Positions 18,555 to 26,181 of a stretch of DNA of 64,000 bases are shown in pieces. The position numbers and the translations under genes were made by a program. Under the pieces are notes generated by a model. The model was not told the origin of the DNA and made no database searches. It saw only the letters and a list, made by a program, of their open reading frames with translations. The DNA is from Desulfobacteraceae bacterium. GTDB taxonomy: Bacteria; Desulfobacterota; Desulfobacteria; Desulfobacterales; Desulfobacteraceae. Each line of letters starts with the position of its first letter. Position 1 is the stretch's first letter. The stretch lies in NCBI GenBank assembly GCA_016743945.1, contig JADGFI010000010.1:1-64000 (forward strand). The letters run 5' to 3'.

Positions 18555-18863
18555 ATGCTTGAAACCATTAAAAAAAGTGTATTAACCGGTGTGGGCCTGG
18601 CCCTAAGATCCAAGGGTGAAATCGAGGAACTGGCAAAGGAATTTGCCAAACAATCCAAGATGGACCAGACCGAGGCAAAACAATTTTTAAATGAGTGCCA
18701 TAAAAAATATGAGAATTCCAAAGAAGGGTTCGATAAAAAAATCGAAACCGCCATTGAAAAAATATTGAAGAAGTTGGATTTAGCGACACAGTCAGACATG
18801 AAACTGCTGAACCAGCGAATTGACGAGTTGATGGAGAAGCTATCCGACACAAAGAAAGAATAA
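18555..18863 (+). CDS. Phasin-superfamily small coiled-coil protein
   Basis: A 102-residue, charged, helical protein starting MLETIKKSVLTGVGLALRSK and continuing with Lys/Glu-rich heptad-like repeats. This matches small phasin or polyhydroxyalkanoate-granule-associated regulator-like proteins (the poly(3-hydroxyalkanoate) PhaF/PhaI-type helical family) common in Desulfobacterota. Phasins coat storage granules or act as chaperones for granule enzymes; here the role is inferred from the fold and from the acyl-CoA dehydrogenase next to it. GGGAGGT lies 5 nt before the ATG. No PHA synthase is in the window. Confidence 0.65.
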   Translation: MLETIKKSVLTGVGLALRSKGEIEELAKEFAKQSKMDQTEAKQFLNECHKKYENSKEGFDKKIETAIEKILKKLDLATQSDMKLLNQRIDELMEKLSDTKKE

Positions 18864-18885
18864 AACCGGCACCTTAGCATTGAAG

Positions 18886-18922
18886 GAACCTGGCCCAACC
18901 TTAATAAAAATGAGCCAGGTTC
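18886..18922. terminator. Hairpin between convergent phasin-like and cheD-like genes
   Basis: GAACCTGGC (18886-18894) pairs with GCCAGGTTC (18914-18922) with a 19-nt loop, followed by TCTCTT on the plus strand. Its place between two convergent genes fits a terminator, though the T-run is poor. Confidence 0.5.
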
Positions 18923-18957
18923 TCTCTTCCACGGACGTTTATGAACAAACTCATGGG

Positions 18958-19470
18958 CTAACGCCCTTCTTCATAGGGATACCAGTCCGAATCCCTTAGC
19001 CGATCCACCTTTAGGGTTAAAATTTCATAGGTCAGGGTATTAAAAACAATTTTTCGCCCCAGCTCTCCGCCCACATCCTCTGAAATAACCTTTATCTGCT
19101 TTTGGTTTAAAATCGTTCTGGCGGCTTTAACATTATCAATCCCGATATTTCGAGAGGATTCGGCAGAATTATGAGCGCCTCCAAAAATCTGGGCTTCTAA
19201 ATTTAACAAAACAGACCCGTTTTTCAGCATCATCCGGACCAGGGTCCATACCGCAATATTGCCATACAAAGAGGTTGCCTGTTTTCCGGTTTCAACAAAG
19301 GGAAAAAGGAAATGATTCATCCCTCCTGTCTTCAATTTTTTATCATAAAGGCTGACAGAAACAGAGGATCCCAATACCGTGGATATCACCGTAGGTTTTT
19401 CAGGCAGATAGATATACCCGGGTTTCAGGAAATAATCTCTGGTAACAGGTTTTTCAGAAAAATTATTCAT
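18958..19470 (-). CDS. cheD: CheD-like protein lacking the catalytic cysteine
   Basis: A 170-residue homologue of CheD, the chemoreceptor glutamine deamidase: TVLGSSVSVSLYD (31-43) and TGGMNHFLFP (48-57), then IFGGAHN and SRNIGIDNVKAARTIL. In active CheD proteins the LGSC motif supplies the nucleophilic Cys, with a nearby Thr and a His from GGMNH. Here Thr31 and His53 are kept but the Cys is Ser36 (LGSS), so deamidase activity is doubtful. CheD also binds CheC and CheY, and a binding role would fit the neighbourhood: the divergent operon encodes a CheY-SBP fusion. No other chemotaxis genes (cheA, cheW, mcp) are in the window. Confidence 0.82.
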   Translation of the reverse strand: MNNFSEKPVTRDYFLKPGYIYLPEKPTVISTVLGSSVSVSLYDKKLKTGGMNHFLFPFVETGKQATSLYGNIAVWTLVRMMLKNGSVLLNLEAQIFGGAHNSAESSRNIGIDNVKAARTILNQKQIKVISEDVGGELGRKIVFNTLTYEILTLKVDRLRDSDWYPYEEGR

Positions 19471-19663
19471 ATCATTTTCTTTTAAAAATTTTCAGGGTGC
19501 GCTAATGGGGTGCTCTGTTCTATAACACTTGCCTTTTCATATCAAGCGCTAACCGTTAATAACCTTGCCAAAGTTATGATGCCTATGATAAGAATATCGG
19601 TGTTATAACTGCTTATTTTTATGGGGAGGGGTTAATACCAAGGGGATCTAAAAAGAGGTATTA

Positions 19664-20638
19664 ATGAAGAGAAATCTGAATATTCGCATTGGACATTTAA
19701 AAATTATTGATCATCTCATTCTGGGGTACTCTGTTTTCCGGCTTCAATCCACTGGTGCTCCATTACGCAACTCAACCCTTGAAAATGTTCCCATGAATTC
19801 ATGGGAACAAATTTGTGAGGGATTAAGACAGGGCGATCTTCACGGAGCCTTTATTACGGCTCCCCTGGCAATGGATCTATTTGCCGCAGGCCTTGATATT
19901 TCTTTTTTAATGTTTGTCCACAGATCCGGTAGTTTGATGGTAAAAAGCCGGGAAGCCCGAACAAAAAGCCTTGTTGATCTAAAGGGAAAAAGTATTTTGA
20001 TCCCCCACAACTTGTCGGTTCAACATCTGTTGCTCCATAAACTTCTGACCGCAGCCGGTTTAAACCTGAGCCCCCAAAATTCCCTTTTAACAGAGCCAAA
20101 AAAAATCCTTGTCGAATCCACCAGCCCTTTTCTCATGCCCCAAATGCTTGAAAACGACCGAGACCATGATATCGGTGCCTGTATAGTGCCGGAACCCTAT
20201 GGCAGCCAGGTCATTACCAAAAAGTTCGCCGACAAGCTGTGTACTTCGGACAGTCTGTGGAAGGATCATCCCTGTTGCGGATTTGTGGTTCAAAAGAACC
20301 TTGAAACCTCCCATGGCAAAGCCCTGGAAGAACTGGTCGGCCATTTTTTTCAGTCTGCCCACATACTGGACAATCGGATCCCCGCCCCCTCCCTGGAAAA
20401 CAAGACACTTGATTTTGCTCAAGATTTCCTCGGCCAGGAAAGAAAGGTTATCCAGCAAGCCCTTTTAAATAGCGGGATACACTATTCCCCGCAAAAACTA
20501 TTACCAGACAGGGAAAAACTGAATATAATTCAAACTTATATGACAGAGACCATGGGCGTGATGTCCCAGACCATTGATCTGGATGCCTTTGTTAACCCTG
20601 CCTATGCAAAAAAGGCTGTATCGGAAATAACCTCGTGA
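19664..20638 (+). CDS. Cytoplasmic substrate-binding-protein homologue (NMT1/SsuA-like)
   Basis: A 324-residue protein with the two-lobe periplasmic-binding-protein pattern of the NitT/TauT/NMT1 family, but with no signal peptide or lipobox: it starts directly with the first core strand (NLNIRIGHLKIIDHLILG). It aligns with the C-terminal domain of the CheY-fusion protein at 23543: TAPLAMDLF (65-73), LSVQHLLLHK, VPEPYG (175-180) and a Trp followed by DHPCC (201-205). The HPCC motif is shared with the other two SBPs of this locus. Start ATG 19664 has AGAGG upstream. The next gene starts inside its stop (GTGA), so it is coupled to the ABC ATPase. Ligand unknown; likely a cytoplasmic sensor rather than a transport receptor. 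Confidence 0.78.
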   Translation: MKRNLNIRIGHLKIIDHLILGYSVFRLQSTGAPLRNSTLENVPMNSWEQICEGLRQGDLHGAFITAPLAMDLFAAGLDISFLMFVHRSGSLMVKSREARTKSLVDLKGKSILIPHNLSVQHLLLHKLLTAAGLNLSPQNSLLTEPKKILVESTSPFLMPQMLENDRDHDIGACIVPEPYGSQVITKKFADKLCTSDSLWKDHPCCGFVVQKNLETSHGKALEELVGHFFQSAHILDNRIPAPSLENKTLDFAQDFLGQERKVIQQALLNSGIHYSPQKLLPDREKLNIIQTYMTETMGVMSQTIDLDAFVNPAYAKKAVSEITS

Positions 20639-21402
20639 AAATTGATATTAAAAAAGTTACAAAAAGTTACAAACGCCCTAAAAAGCCAGATCATATTGTA
20701 CTCAAAAATATTTCCTTTTCCATTGAGGAAGGTGATTTTGTTATCATCCTGGGAGAGTCAGGGTGCGGGAAAACCACTCTTTTAAACCTCCTGGCAGGAC
20801 TTGAAAAGCCATCTTCGGGTGCCATCCATGTGGATGGCCGGGAAATCAAAGGGATCCACCCCTCCCGGTCCATGCTCTTCCAGCAACCCGCCTTGATCCC
20901 CTGGCTCAATGTAAAAGAAAACGTGGCCTATGGCTGTAAAATAAGGGGGGACATAAAAGAGCTTGATTACCGGGTAAACCAATTTCTTGAAATTATGGGA
21001 CTGGCCGGATTTTCCGACTCAAAACCAGGCCAGTTATCCCTGGGCATGGCCCAGCGTGTCTGCCTTGCACGGGCCCTGGTCGGTCACCCCAGCGCCCTTC
21101 TTTTAGATGAACCCTTTGCCTCCCTGGATACCTTTACCCAGGCCCATATCCAGGAAGAACTGGTCAATTTATGGCTGTCGGAAAAATTTACCGCTGTCTT
21201 TGTCACCCATGACATTGATGAGGCCATACGGCTGGGAACCAAAATCATTCTTTTAGCAGGGGAACCCGCCGATATAACCGATATTTTTGAAATAAATGAG
21301 GAATATCCAAGGGAACGGAACCATATAAGGTTCAAGGAAATCCGGGTAAAGATCCTGGAACGATTCAAAAACGCATACCTGGCCAAACGAAGCGTATTAT
21401 AG
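20635..21402 (+). CDS. ABC transporter ATPase, NitT/TauT (SsuB/TauB) type
   Basis: A 255-residue nucleotide-binding subunit. Walker A is GESGCGKTT (40-48), Q-loop FQQPALIPWL, Walker B ALLLDEPFASLD, and the switch His is in VFVTHDIDEA. The ABC signature reads LSLGMAQR instead of the common LSGGQ form, a substitution tolerated in some members of this subfamily. Start is GTG overlapping the preceding TGA. It would energise the permease encoded at 22572, forming one importer with the Tat-exported binding protein. Substrate cannot be deduced; relatives carry nitrate, sulfonates, taurine or pyrimidine precursors. Confidence 0.9.
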   Translation: MKIDIKKVTKSYKRPKKPDHIVLKNISFSIEEGDFVIILGESGCGKTTLLNLLAGLEKPSSGAIHVDGREIKGIHPSRSMLFQQPALIPWLNVKENVAYGCKIRGDIKELDYRVNQFLEIMGLAGFSDSKPGQLSLGMAQRVCLARALVGHPSALLLDEPFASLDTFTQAHIQEELVNLWLSEKFTAVFVTHDIDEAIRLGTKIILLAGEPADITDIFEINEEYPRERNHIRFKEIRVKILERFKNAYLAKRSVL

Positions 21403-21403
21403 T

Positions 21404-22588
21404 ATGGCAATAAAAGAGAAAACAATGGACACCTGGTCACGACGAAAATTTTTAAAGACGGCAGCGGCTACCTGTTCCGGCCTTATCCTTCCCTGCGCCC
21501 TTCCCTCATTTGCCAAGCAGACGCCCTTGAAACTGGGGTACCTGCCCATAACAGATGCAACCCCGCTTCTGGTTGCCCACGGGCTTGGCTATTTTTCCCA
21601 GGAAGGGCTTCAGGTCGAAAGGCCTGTCATGGTCAGATCCTGGAAAATATTGATTGAATCCTTTTTGGCCGGAAAATTCAATCTGACCCATATGCTATTC
21701 CCCATACCGGTGTGGATGCGGTTTAAACAAAACATTCCCGTAAAGGTCCTTGCCTGGGACCATACCAATGGCAGTGCCATCACCGTAAGAGGAGATTCCG
21801 AAATTTTTAAGTTTTCAGATCTTGGCGGAAAACAGGTGGCCGTGCCTTCCTGGTATTCCATGCACAACCTCATCCTGCAATTGGGTCTCCAAACCCAGGG
21901 ACTTACACCGGTTATCAAACCCCAGTCTGCAAAACTTTCCCCAAACGAAGTCAATCTCTTTATTCTGTCACCGCCGGACATGCCCACAGCCCTCTTAGGT
22001 AAAAGGATCGATGCCTTTATTGTGGCAGAACCCTTTAACGCCCTGGCCCAAATAAAGTTTAATGCCCGGATCATGAGATTTTCCGGAGATATCTGGAAAA
22101 ATCATCCCTGTTGTGTCATTGTTACCAACGAAAATATTATCCGCCAGAACCGGGTGATGATGCAAAAAGCGATGAATGCCATTGTCCGGGCCCAGGCCTG
22201 GTGCCAGAAAAACCCAAAAGAGACGGCCCACTTGCTCAGCCGTGACGGAGAAGGATATCTTCCGGTTCCAGAAAAAGTTCTGGCAAGGGTTTTTGCCCCC
22301 CCCGCCAGGACTGAACTGGTTCACCCCAACTGGGATGTGGCAAGAATCGGTTTCCAACCCTTTCCCTTTCCTTCTGCCACCCGATTTATTGTGGAACAGA
22401 TGAAACAGACCCGGGTTGAAGGGAATACCGATTTTCTTACATCCCTGGATGCAGGATTGGCAACCAGGGAACTCGTGGATGATACCTTTGTCAGAAAAGC
22501 CATGGATGAGATGGGCGGAATTTTTAAATTTTGCGATTGTAATATACAAACACCATTTTCAAGGGAAGAAATTGTTGAAATCAATTAA
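21404..22588 (+). CDS. Tat-exported ABC substrate-binding protein
   Basis: A 394-residue SBP with a twin-arginine signal (SRRKFLKTAAA, residues 12-22) and a hydrophobic stretch ending near PSFAKQT (about residue 40). Mature domain features are LGYLPITDATPLLVAHGLGYF, the strand AVPSWYSMHNLIL, VAEPFN (207-212) and WKNHPCC (231-237). It belongs to the same NitT/TauT/NMT1 fold as the two cytoplasmic SBPs beside it and shares their HPCC motif. Tat export implies folding in the cytoplasm before translocation, often linked to a bound cofactor or metal; that is inference. An alternative start at 21425 would shorten it by 7 residues. Confidence 0.88.
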   Translation: MAIKEKTMDTWSRRKFLKTAAATCSGLILPCALPSFAKQTPLKLGYLPITDATPLLVAHGLGYFSQEGLQVERPVMVRSWKILIESFLAGKFNLTHMLFPIPVWMRFKQNIPVKVLAWDHTNGSAITVRGDSEIFKFSDLGGKQVAVPSWYSMHNLILQLGLQTQGLTPVIKPQSAKLSPNEVNLFILSPPDMPTALLGKRIDAFIVAEPFNALAQIKFNARIMRFSGDIWKNHPCCVIVTNENIIRQNRVMMQKAMNAIVRAQAWCQKNPKETAHLLSRDGEGYLPVPEKVLARVFAPPARTELVHPNWDVARIGFQPFPFPSATRFIVEQMKQTRVEGNTDFLTSLDAGLATRELVDDTFVRKAMDEMGGIFKFCDCNIQTPFSREEIVEIN

Positions 22589-23405
22589 TCGATTTGTATA
22601 TCGAAGTTCCAGGCAAGTTGGATTAAATACGGTTTTCGGCCGCATGGAGTTTGGCTGGAAATATGAAATTATCGGCCTTGTGCTATTTGCAGGACTCTGG
22701 GGGCTGGGCTCTTTTTTTATTTTTACCCGGCCCCAATTTTCCCAGTTTAAGGGATTCTTACCCGGCCCTACCCTCACTGCCCTGGTGGATGCATTCAACG
22801 ACAGTCGTTTCTGGCTCTCTGCCTTTGCAAGTCTTCGACGGATTCTTGTGGGGATATTTATCGCCGCTGTGATCGGATTTCCCGCAGGAATTATCATTGG
22901 CTTTTATCCAAAGCTTCGGGGACTGTCCTACTCTCCCCTCCAGTTTATCCGAATGATCAGCCCCCTGTCCTGGATGCCCATTGCCCTGCTTTTATTTACA
23001 AGCTTTGAGTCGGCAGTCTATTTTTTGATTGTAATGGCCACCATTTGTCCTATAATACTGAATACAATAATTGGCGTTTTAAATATTAATCCCCAATGGA
23101 TACGAATGGCATTGAACCAGGGAGCCAGCGACACCCAACTGATACGGACCATTGTGATTCCATCGTCTCTGCCCCATATGTTGACCAGCCTGAGGCTTGC
23201 CCTGGGGGTGGCATGGATTGTTCTGGTTCCGGCAGAATTTTTAGGCGTTTCCAGCGGACTGGGATATCTTATCAATGACGCAAGGGATACCATGGAATAT
23301 GACAAACTTATGGCAATGATCATTGCCATTGGGATTTTAGGGTTTATTCTGGACCGTTTTTTCCAGAAACTCCAACAAAAAATGAACTGGTCCTGGAATG
23401 AATAG
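22572..23405 (+). CDS. ABC transporter permease, NitT/TauT (SsuC) type
   Basis: An inner-membrane permease with about six helices (first near LVLFAGLWGLGSFFIF). The ATPase-docking loop is ALNQGASDTQLIRTIVIPSS, the EAA motif of this subfamily, followed by SLRLALGVAWIVLVPAEFL. The start is uncertain: a TTG at 22572 (or 22575) with AGGGA 5-8 nt upstream overlaps the SBP gene by 17 nt and gives a normal N terminus; the first in-frame ATG well clear of that gene is at 22644. A start further upstream at 22416 would run deep inside the SBP gene and is unlikely. Confidence 0.85.
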   Translation: MLKSINRFVYRSSRQVGLNTVFGRMEFGWKYEIIGLVLFAGLWGLGSFFIFTRPQFSQFKGFLPGPTLTALVDAFNDSRFWLSAFASLRRILVGIFIAAVIGFPAGIIIGFYPKLRGLSYSPLQFIRMISPLSWMPIALLLFTSFESAVYFLIVMATICPIILNTIIGVLNINPQWIRMALNQGASDTQLIRTIVIPSSLPHMLTSLRLALGVAWIVLVPAEFLGVSSGLGYLINDARDTMEYDKLMAMIIAIGILGFILDRFFQKLQQKMNWSWNE

Positions 23406-23416
23406 ATACTATTAAA

Positions 23417-23500
23417 TGGCCGGAGCATTGTATTTGCTCTCGCCACAACGAAAAATGAAACTCATAGAATGGCAATGTCTTGGCTGAAGTTTCATATAAA
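23417..23500 (+). repeat. Two-hairpin interspersed element, copy A
   Basis: About 84 nt in the gap between the permease and the CheY-SBP gene, closely matching the element at 47803-47883. First hairpin: TGGC-C-GGAGCA with TGCTCT-C-GCCA around TTGTATT. Linker CACAACGAAAAATG. Second hairpin: ATGAAACT with AGTTTCAT around an inner variable segment. Differences between the copies fall mostly in loops or keep pairing. It could be a structured leader RNA or a small mobile intergenic repeat. Confidence 0.7.
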
Positions 23501-23542
23501 ATTTAACATAAAACTATCATATAATAAATTAAGGAGTTTTTT

Positions 23543-24919
23543 ATGGCGGTAGACCCAAATATAAAAATTGTGGTGGCGGATGACTCAGGTACCATGCGCA
23601 TGATGTTCAAACAGATTCTTGCCAAAGCCGGATATTCAAACCTTGTCATGGCCGTCAACGGTGCTGACGGAATAGAAAAAGTAAAGGCTGAGAAGCCGGA
23701 TCTTGTGGTCAGCGACTGGAATATGCCCACAATGGACGGCATGGAATTTTTAAAAACACTCCGGGCCTCCGACGAATTCAAAAAACTGCCCTTTATCATG
23801 GCCACGGCCCAGTCGGATAAGGGACAGCAGTTAAGCATCAAGGAAGCAGGGGGAAATGGCCATGTCCCCAAGCCCTTTGATGCAGATCAAATCGCAAAGG
23901 CCATTGAACAAGCTTTTGCCGGCGGCATGGAACAAACCCAGCGCACAGAAAAACAACGAAGTACCATCGGTGGAAGGGTTGAACTGAACGTGGCCCATAT
24001 TCAAATTACAGACCACCTTGCCCTGGGTGCTTTGAAGCACAGGATTGAAACCGGAGATGTAGAACCCGAACATTTTGACCTGACCACAACCCTTAAGGGG
24101 GGATGGAACCCCATCCAGGAAGGTCTTGAAAACGGTGAGATCGACTGCGCATTGGTCCTGGCTCCCATTGCCATGGATTTATTTGCCTATGATTCCCCCA
24201 TTAAACTTGTGCTCTTTGCCCATAAAAACGGGTCTACCTTTGTCAGATCCAGACACTATGATCCTAGGTTTGATTCTCTCCAGAGCTTCTACAAATACAA
24301 GGTGGTTGACATTCCCCATAAAATGTCTGTCCACCATATGCTGGCCCATAAATTTTTAAAGGAACTGGGATTAAAACCGGGTGTTCCAGGCAAAAAAGCC
24401 ATCAATGTGCGGTTTGAGGTGGTACCCCCCATTAAAATGCCGGAGATCATGCGAGAAAACGAGGATGTTGCCGGCTTTATGGTGGCGGAACCAGTTGCCA
24501 CTAAAGCCATTGTCAGCGACATTGGAAATCTGGAATTTTATTCAGCCAGCCGTTGGGACAATCATCCCTGTTGTGTCGTGGCCATGCAGGAAGACTTTAT
24601 CCAAAAGCATCCAGAGGCGGCCCAAGAATTTGTCTCCCTGATGGTTGAAACCGGAGAATACATTGAAAATGACAAAGCCCGGGCGGCCCAGATTGCGGTC
24701 AGCTTCCTTGATCCTGAAGGGAAAATGGGCCTTAATCCAACCGTATTAACAAATGTTTTTTCCCAACCCCAGGCAATCCGTTGGGACGGCCTTTATCCCG
24801 AAGCCCAGGATCTTGAAAAAATTCAGCGATACATGCACGACGTCATGGAAATTGGTAAAATTATTGATCTTGAAAAATTCATTGAAAACCGCTTTGCCAA
24901 TCAGACTTACAATATATAG
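23543..24919 (+). CDS. CheY receiver domain fused to a cytoplasmic SBP (NMT1/SsuA-like) domain
   Basis: 458 residues, no signal peptide. Residues 1-127 are a chemotaxis-type CheY receiver: acidic pair Asp13-Asp14, phosphoacceptor Asp58 in VVSDWNMPTMDG, Thr88 and Lys110 in VPKPF, all present, so it should be phosphorylatable. After a short polar linker (about 128-143), residues 144-458 form an SBP fold closely related to the 19664 protein: APIAMDLF (208-215), MSVHHMLAHKFL, VAEPVA (314-319) and NHPCC (340-344). No DNA-binding or enzymatic output domain is present, so the SBP domain is either the output or a ligand-sensing regulator of the receiver. AAGGAG lies 7 nt before the ATG. I know of no characterised protein with this architecture. 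Confidence 0.88.
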   Translation: MAVDPNIKIVVADDSGTMRMMFKQILAKAGYSNLVMAVNGADGIEKVKAEKPDLVVSDWNMPTMDGMEFLKTLRASDEFKKLPFIMATAQSDKGQQLSIKEAGGNGHVPKPFDADQIAKAIEQAFAGGMEQTQRTEKQRSTIGGRVELNVAHIQITDHLALGALKHRIETGDVEPEHFDLTTTLKGGWNPIQEGLENGEIDCALVLAPIAMDLFAYDSPIKLVLFAHKNGSTFVRSRHYDPRFDSLQSFYKYKVVDIPHKMSVHHMLAHKFLKELGLKPGVPGKKAINVRFEVVPPIKMPEIMRENEDVAGFMVAEPVATKAIVSDIGNLEFYSASRWDNHPCCVVAMQEDFIQKHPEAAQEFVSLMVETGEYIENDKARAAQIAVSFLDPEGKMGLNPTVLTNVFSQPQAIRWDGLYPEAQDLEKIQRYMHDVMEIGKIIDLEKFIENRFANQTYNI

Positions 24920-24933
24920 ACGAGGTGTTGTCC

Positions 24934-25599
24934 ATGAAAATTACAGACCCACAAGTCATTGAAGATGGAGAAAAAGACCTGATTAATGCCGTACAAGAAG
25001 ATCTGGATCTGGATGCCGTCAGACAAATTCTCAAGGAACGCATGGCTGTTTCCACCCTGTCTTCAAAGGGAGGTCAGATAGTAGTTCACAACAATAAAAT
25101 CGCTTTCCGGCTCGACTTTGATATCAATTTAAGCGGCAGCCTGCTCTTTGACAGGCAAGGAAATTATATTGATACCGGGGAGGATGATATTCTGGAAACT
25201 GCTAAGGCCCCAAAAATGTCATTGGAAGGATTTGATGCCGAGGCGGCACTACTCGATGATGACATTGGTGACAAATTTAATGAACCCCCATACGATGGAA
25301 TTCCCTTGGTTGACACAGGCCTTGCCGAGACCGATCCCATCCAAAAAGATATGGCAGAACAAGATCTGGAAGATAACATTTCCATTGGTCTTCCAGAATA
25401 TGATCTTGAGGATGAACCAGAAGACAAAATTGAACCGGTCGGTCAAGAGGAACTGGACACCCAAAACCTGGAAAATGAGAGCCTGGAAGATGACGATCCT
25501 GCGGATGAAGTCGTGCTTCAAGAAGGGATGCTTGACGATGATATCAATGGTATTCTCAAAGAAAGCCGTGAATTCTGGGAACAAAAGAAGGATTCATAG
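24934..25599 (+). CDS. Acidic hypothetical protein downstream of CheY-SBP
   Basis: 221 residues from the ATG at 24934, which has GAGGTG 8 nt upstream; I do not recognise the family. The N-terminal 80 residues look folded (helical start, then VSTLSSKGGQIVVHNNKIAF and LDFDINLSGSLLFDRQGNYI, two likely beta hairpins). The remaining 140 residues are highly acidic and low-complexity, rich in Asp, Glu and Leu, with a short basic-aromatic end (SREFWEQKK). It lies 14 bp after CheY-SBP and is probably co-transcribed. The acidic tail may be an interaction region. Function unknown. Confidence 0.7.
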   Translation: MKITDPQVIEDGEKDLINAVQEDLDLDAVRQILKERMAVSTLSSKGGQIVVHNNKIAFRLDFDINLSGSLLFDRQGNYIDTGEDDILETAKAPKMSLEGFDAEAALLDDDIGDKFNEPPYDGIPLVDTGLAETDPIQKDMAEQDLEDNISIGLPEYDLEDEPEDKIEPVGQEELDTQNLENESLEDDDPADEVVLQEGMLDDDINGILKESREFWEQKKDS

Positions 25600-25697
25600 A
25601 AACGGTTGGAGTCCATTCCCCCCAAAAGCAAAAAAAACCTGGTGACCTAGGATATCCATAATGACGAGCAAAAATTTTAAATAAAAGAGGCCCCATC

Positions 25698-26180
25698 ATG
25701 GGAACATCGTTTCAAGACCAGCTCCTTAAATCAGGACTTGTTAACAAAAAACAGGTCAAAAAAATCTCCCAGGAAAAACACGCCAATCGCAAAAAAAATC
25801 AAGGAAAAAATGCCTCTCCTGAAATAAATACCGCATTAGCCGAAAAGCTGGCCAAAGAAAAACATAACCGGGAACTCAACCAAGAACTCAATCGAAAAAA
25901 GAAGAAACGTGAAAACCTGTCCCAAGTCCGGCAGCTCATTGAAACGAACCGTTTGAAGATAGAAGATGATGATGAGCCCTACTACTTTGCCCTGGGGAAA
26001 AAAATTAAAAAATTGTATGTAAATGAAGTGATAGCCAAGAAACTAAGTCGTGGGCAATTGGCCATTGTTAAACTTGATGACCATTTCGAGATTGTACCTG
26101 CCAAGGCGGCCAACCAGATTGCCAGCCGGGATCAGGATGCCCTGGTGGTGCTGCATAGCCCCGAAGACCCGAGGGAATAA
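25698..26180 (+). CDS. DUF2058 family protein (YaiL-like)
   Basis: 160 residues: a basic, Lys/Asn/Glu-rich N-terminal half (SFQDQLLKSGLVNKKQVKK at residues 4-22, then a coiled-coil-like stretch) and a C-terminal globular part with YYFALGKKIKKLYVNEVIAK (about 94-113) and a final beta segment (LAIVKLDDHFEIVPAKAA). This is the layout of the DUF2058/YaiL family, abundant nucleic-acid-associated proteins of unknown role. The following gene begins 2 nt after its stop, suggesting translational coupling. Confidence 0.8.
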   Translation: MGTSFQDQLLKSGLVNKKQVKKISQEKHANRKKNQGKNASPEINTALAEKLAKEKHNRELNQELNRKKKKRENLSQVRQLIETNRLKIEDDDEPYYFALGKKIKKLYVNEVIAKKLSRGQLAIVKLDDHFEIVPAKAANQIASRDQDALVVLHSPEDPRE

Positions 26181-26181
26181 A

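Noticed and set aside
22416..22571. Upstream permease start at 22416
   Set aside because: It would read 170 bp inside the SBP gene in another frame with no family resemblance.
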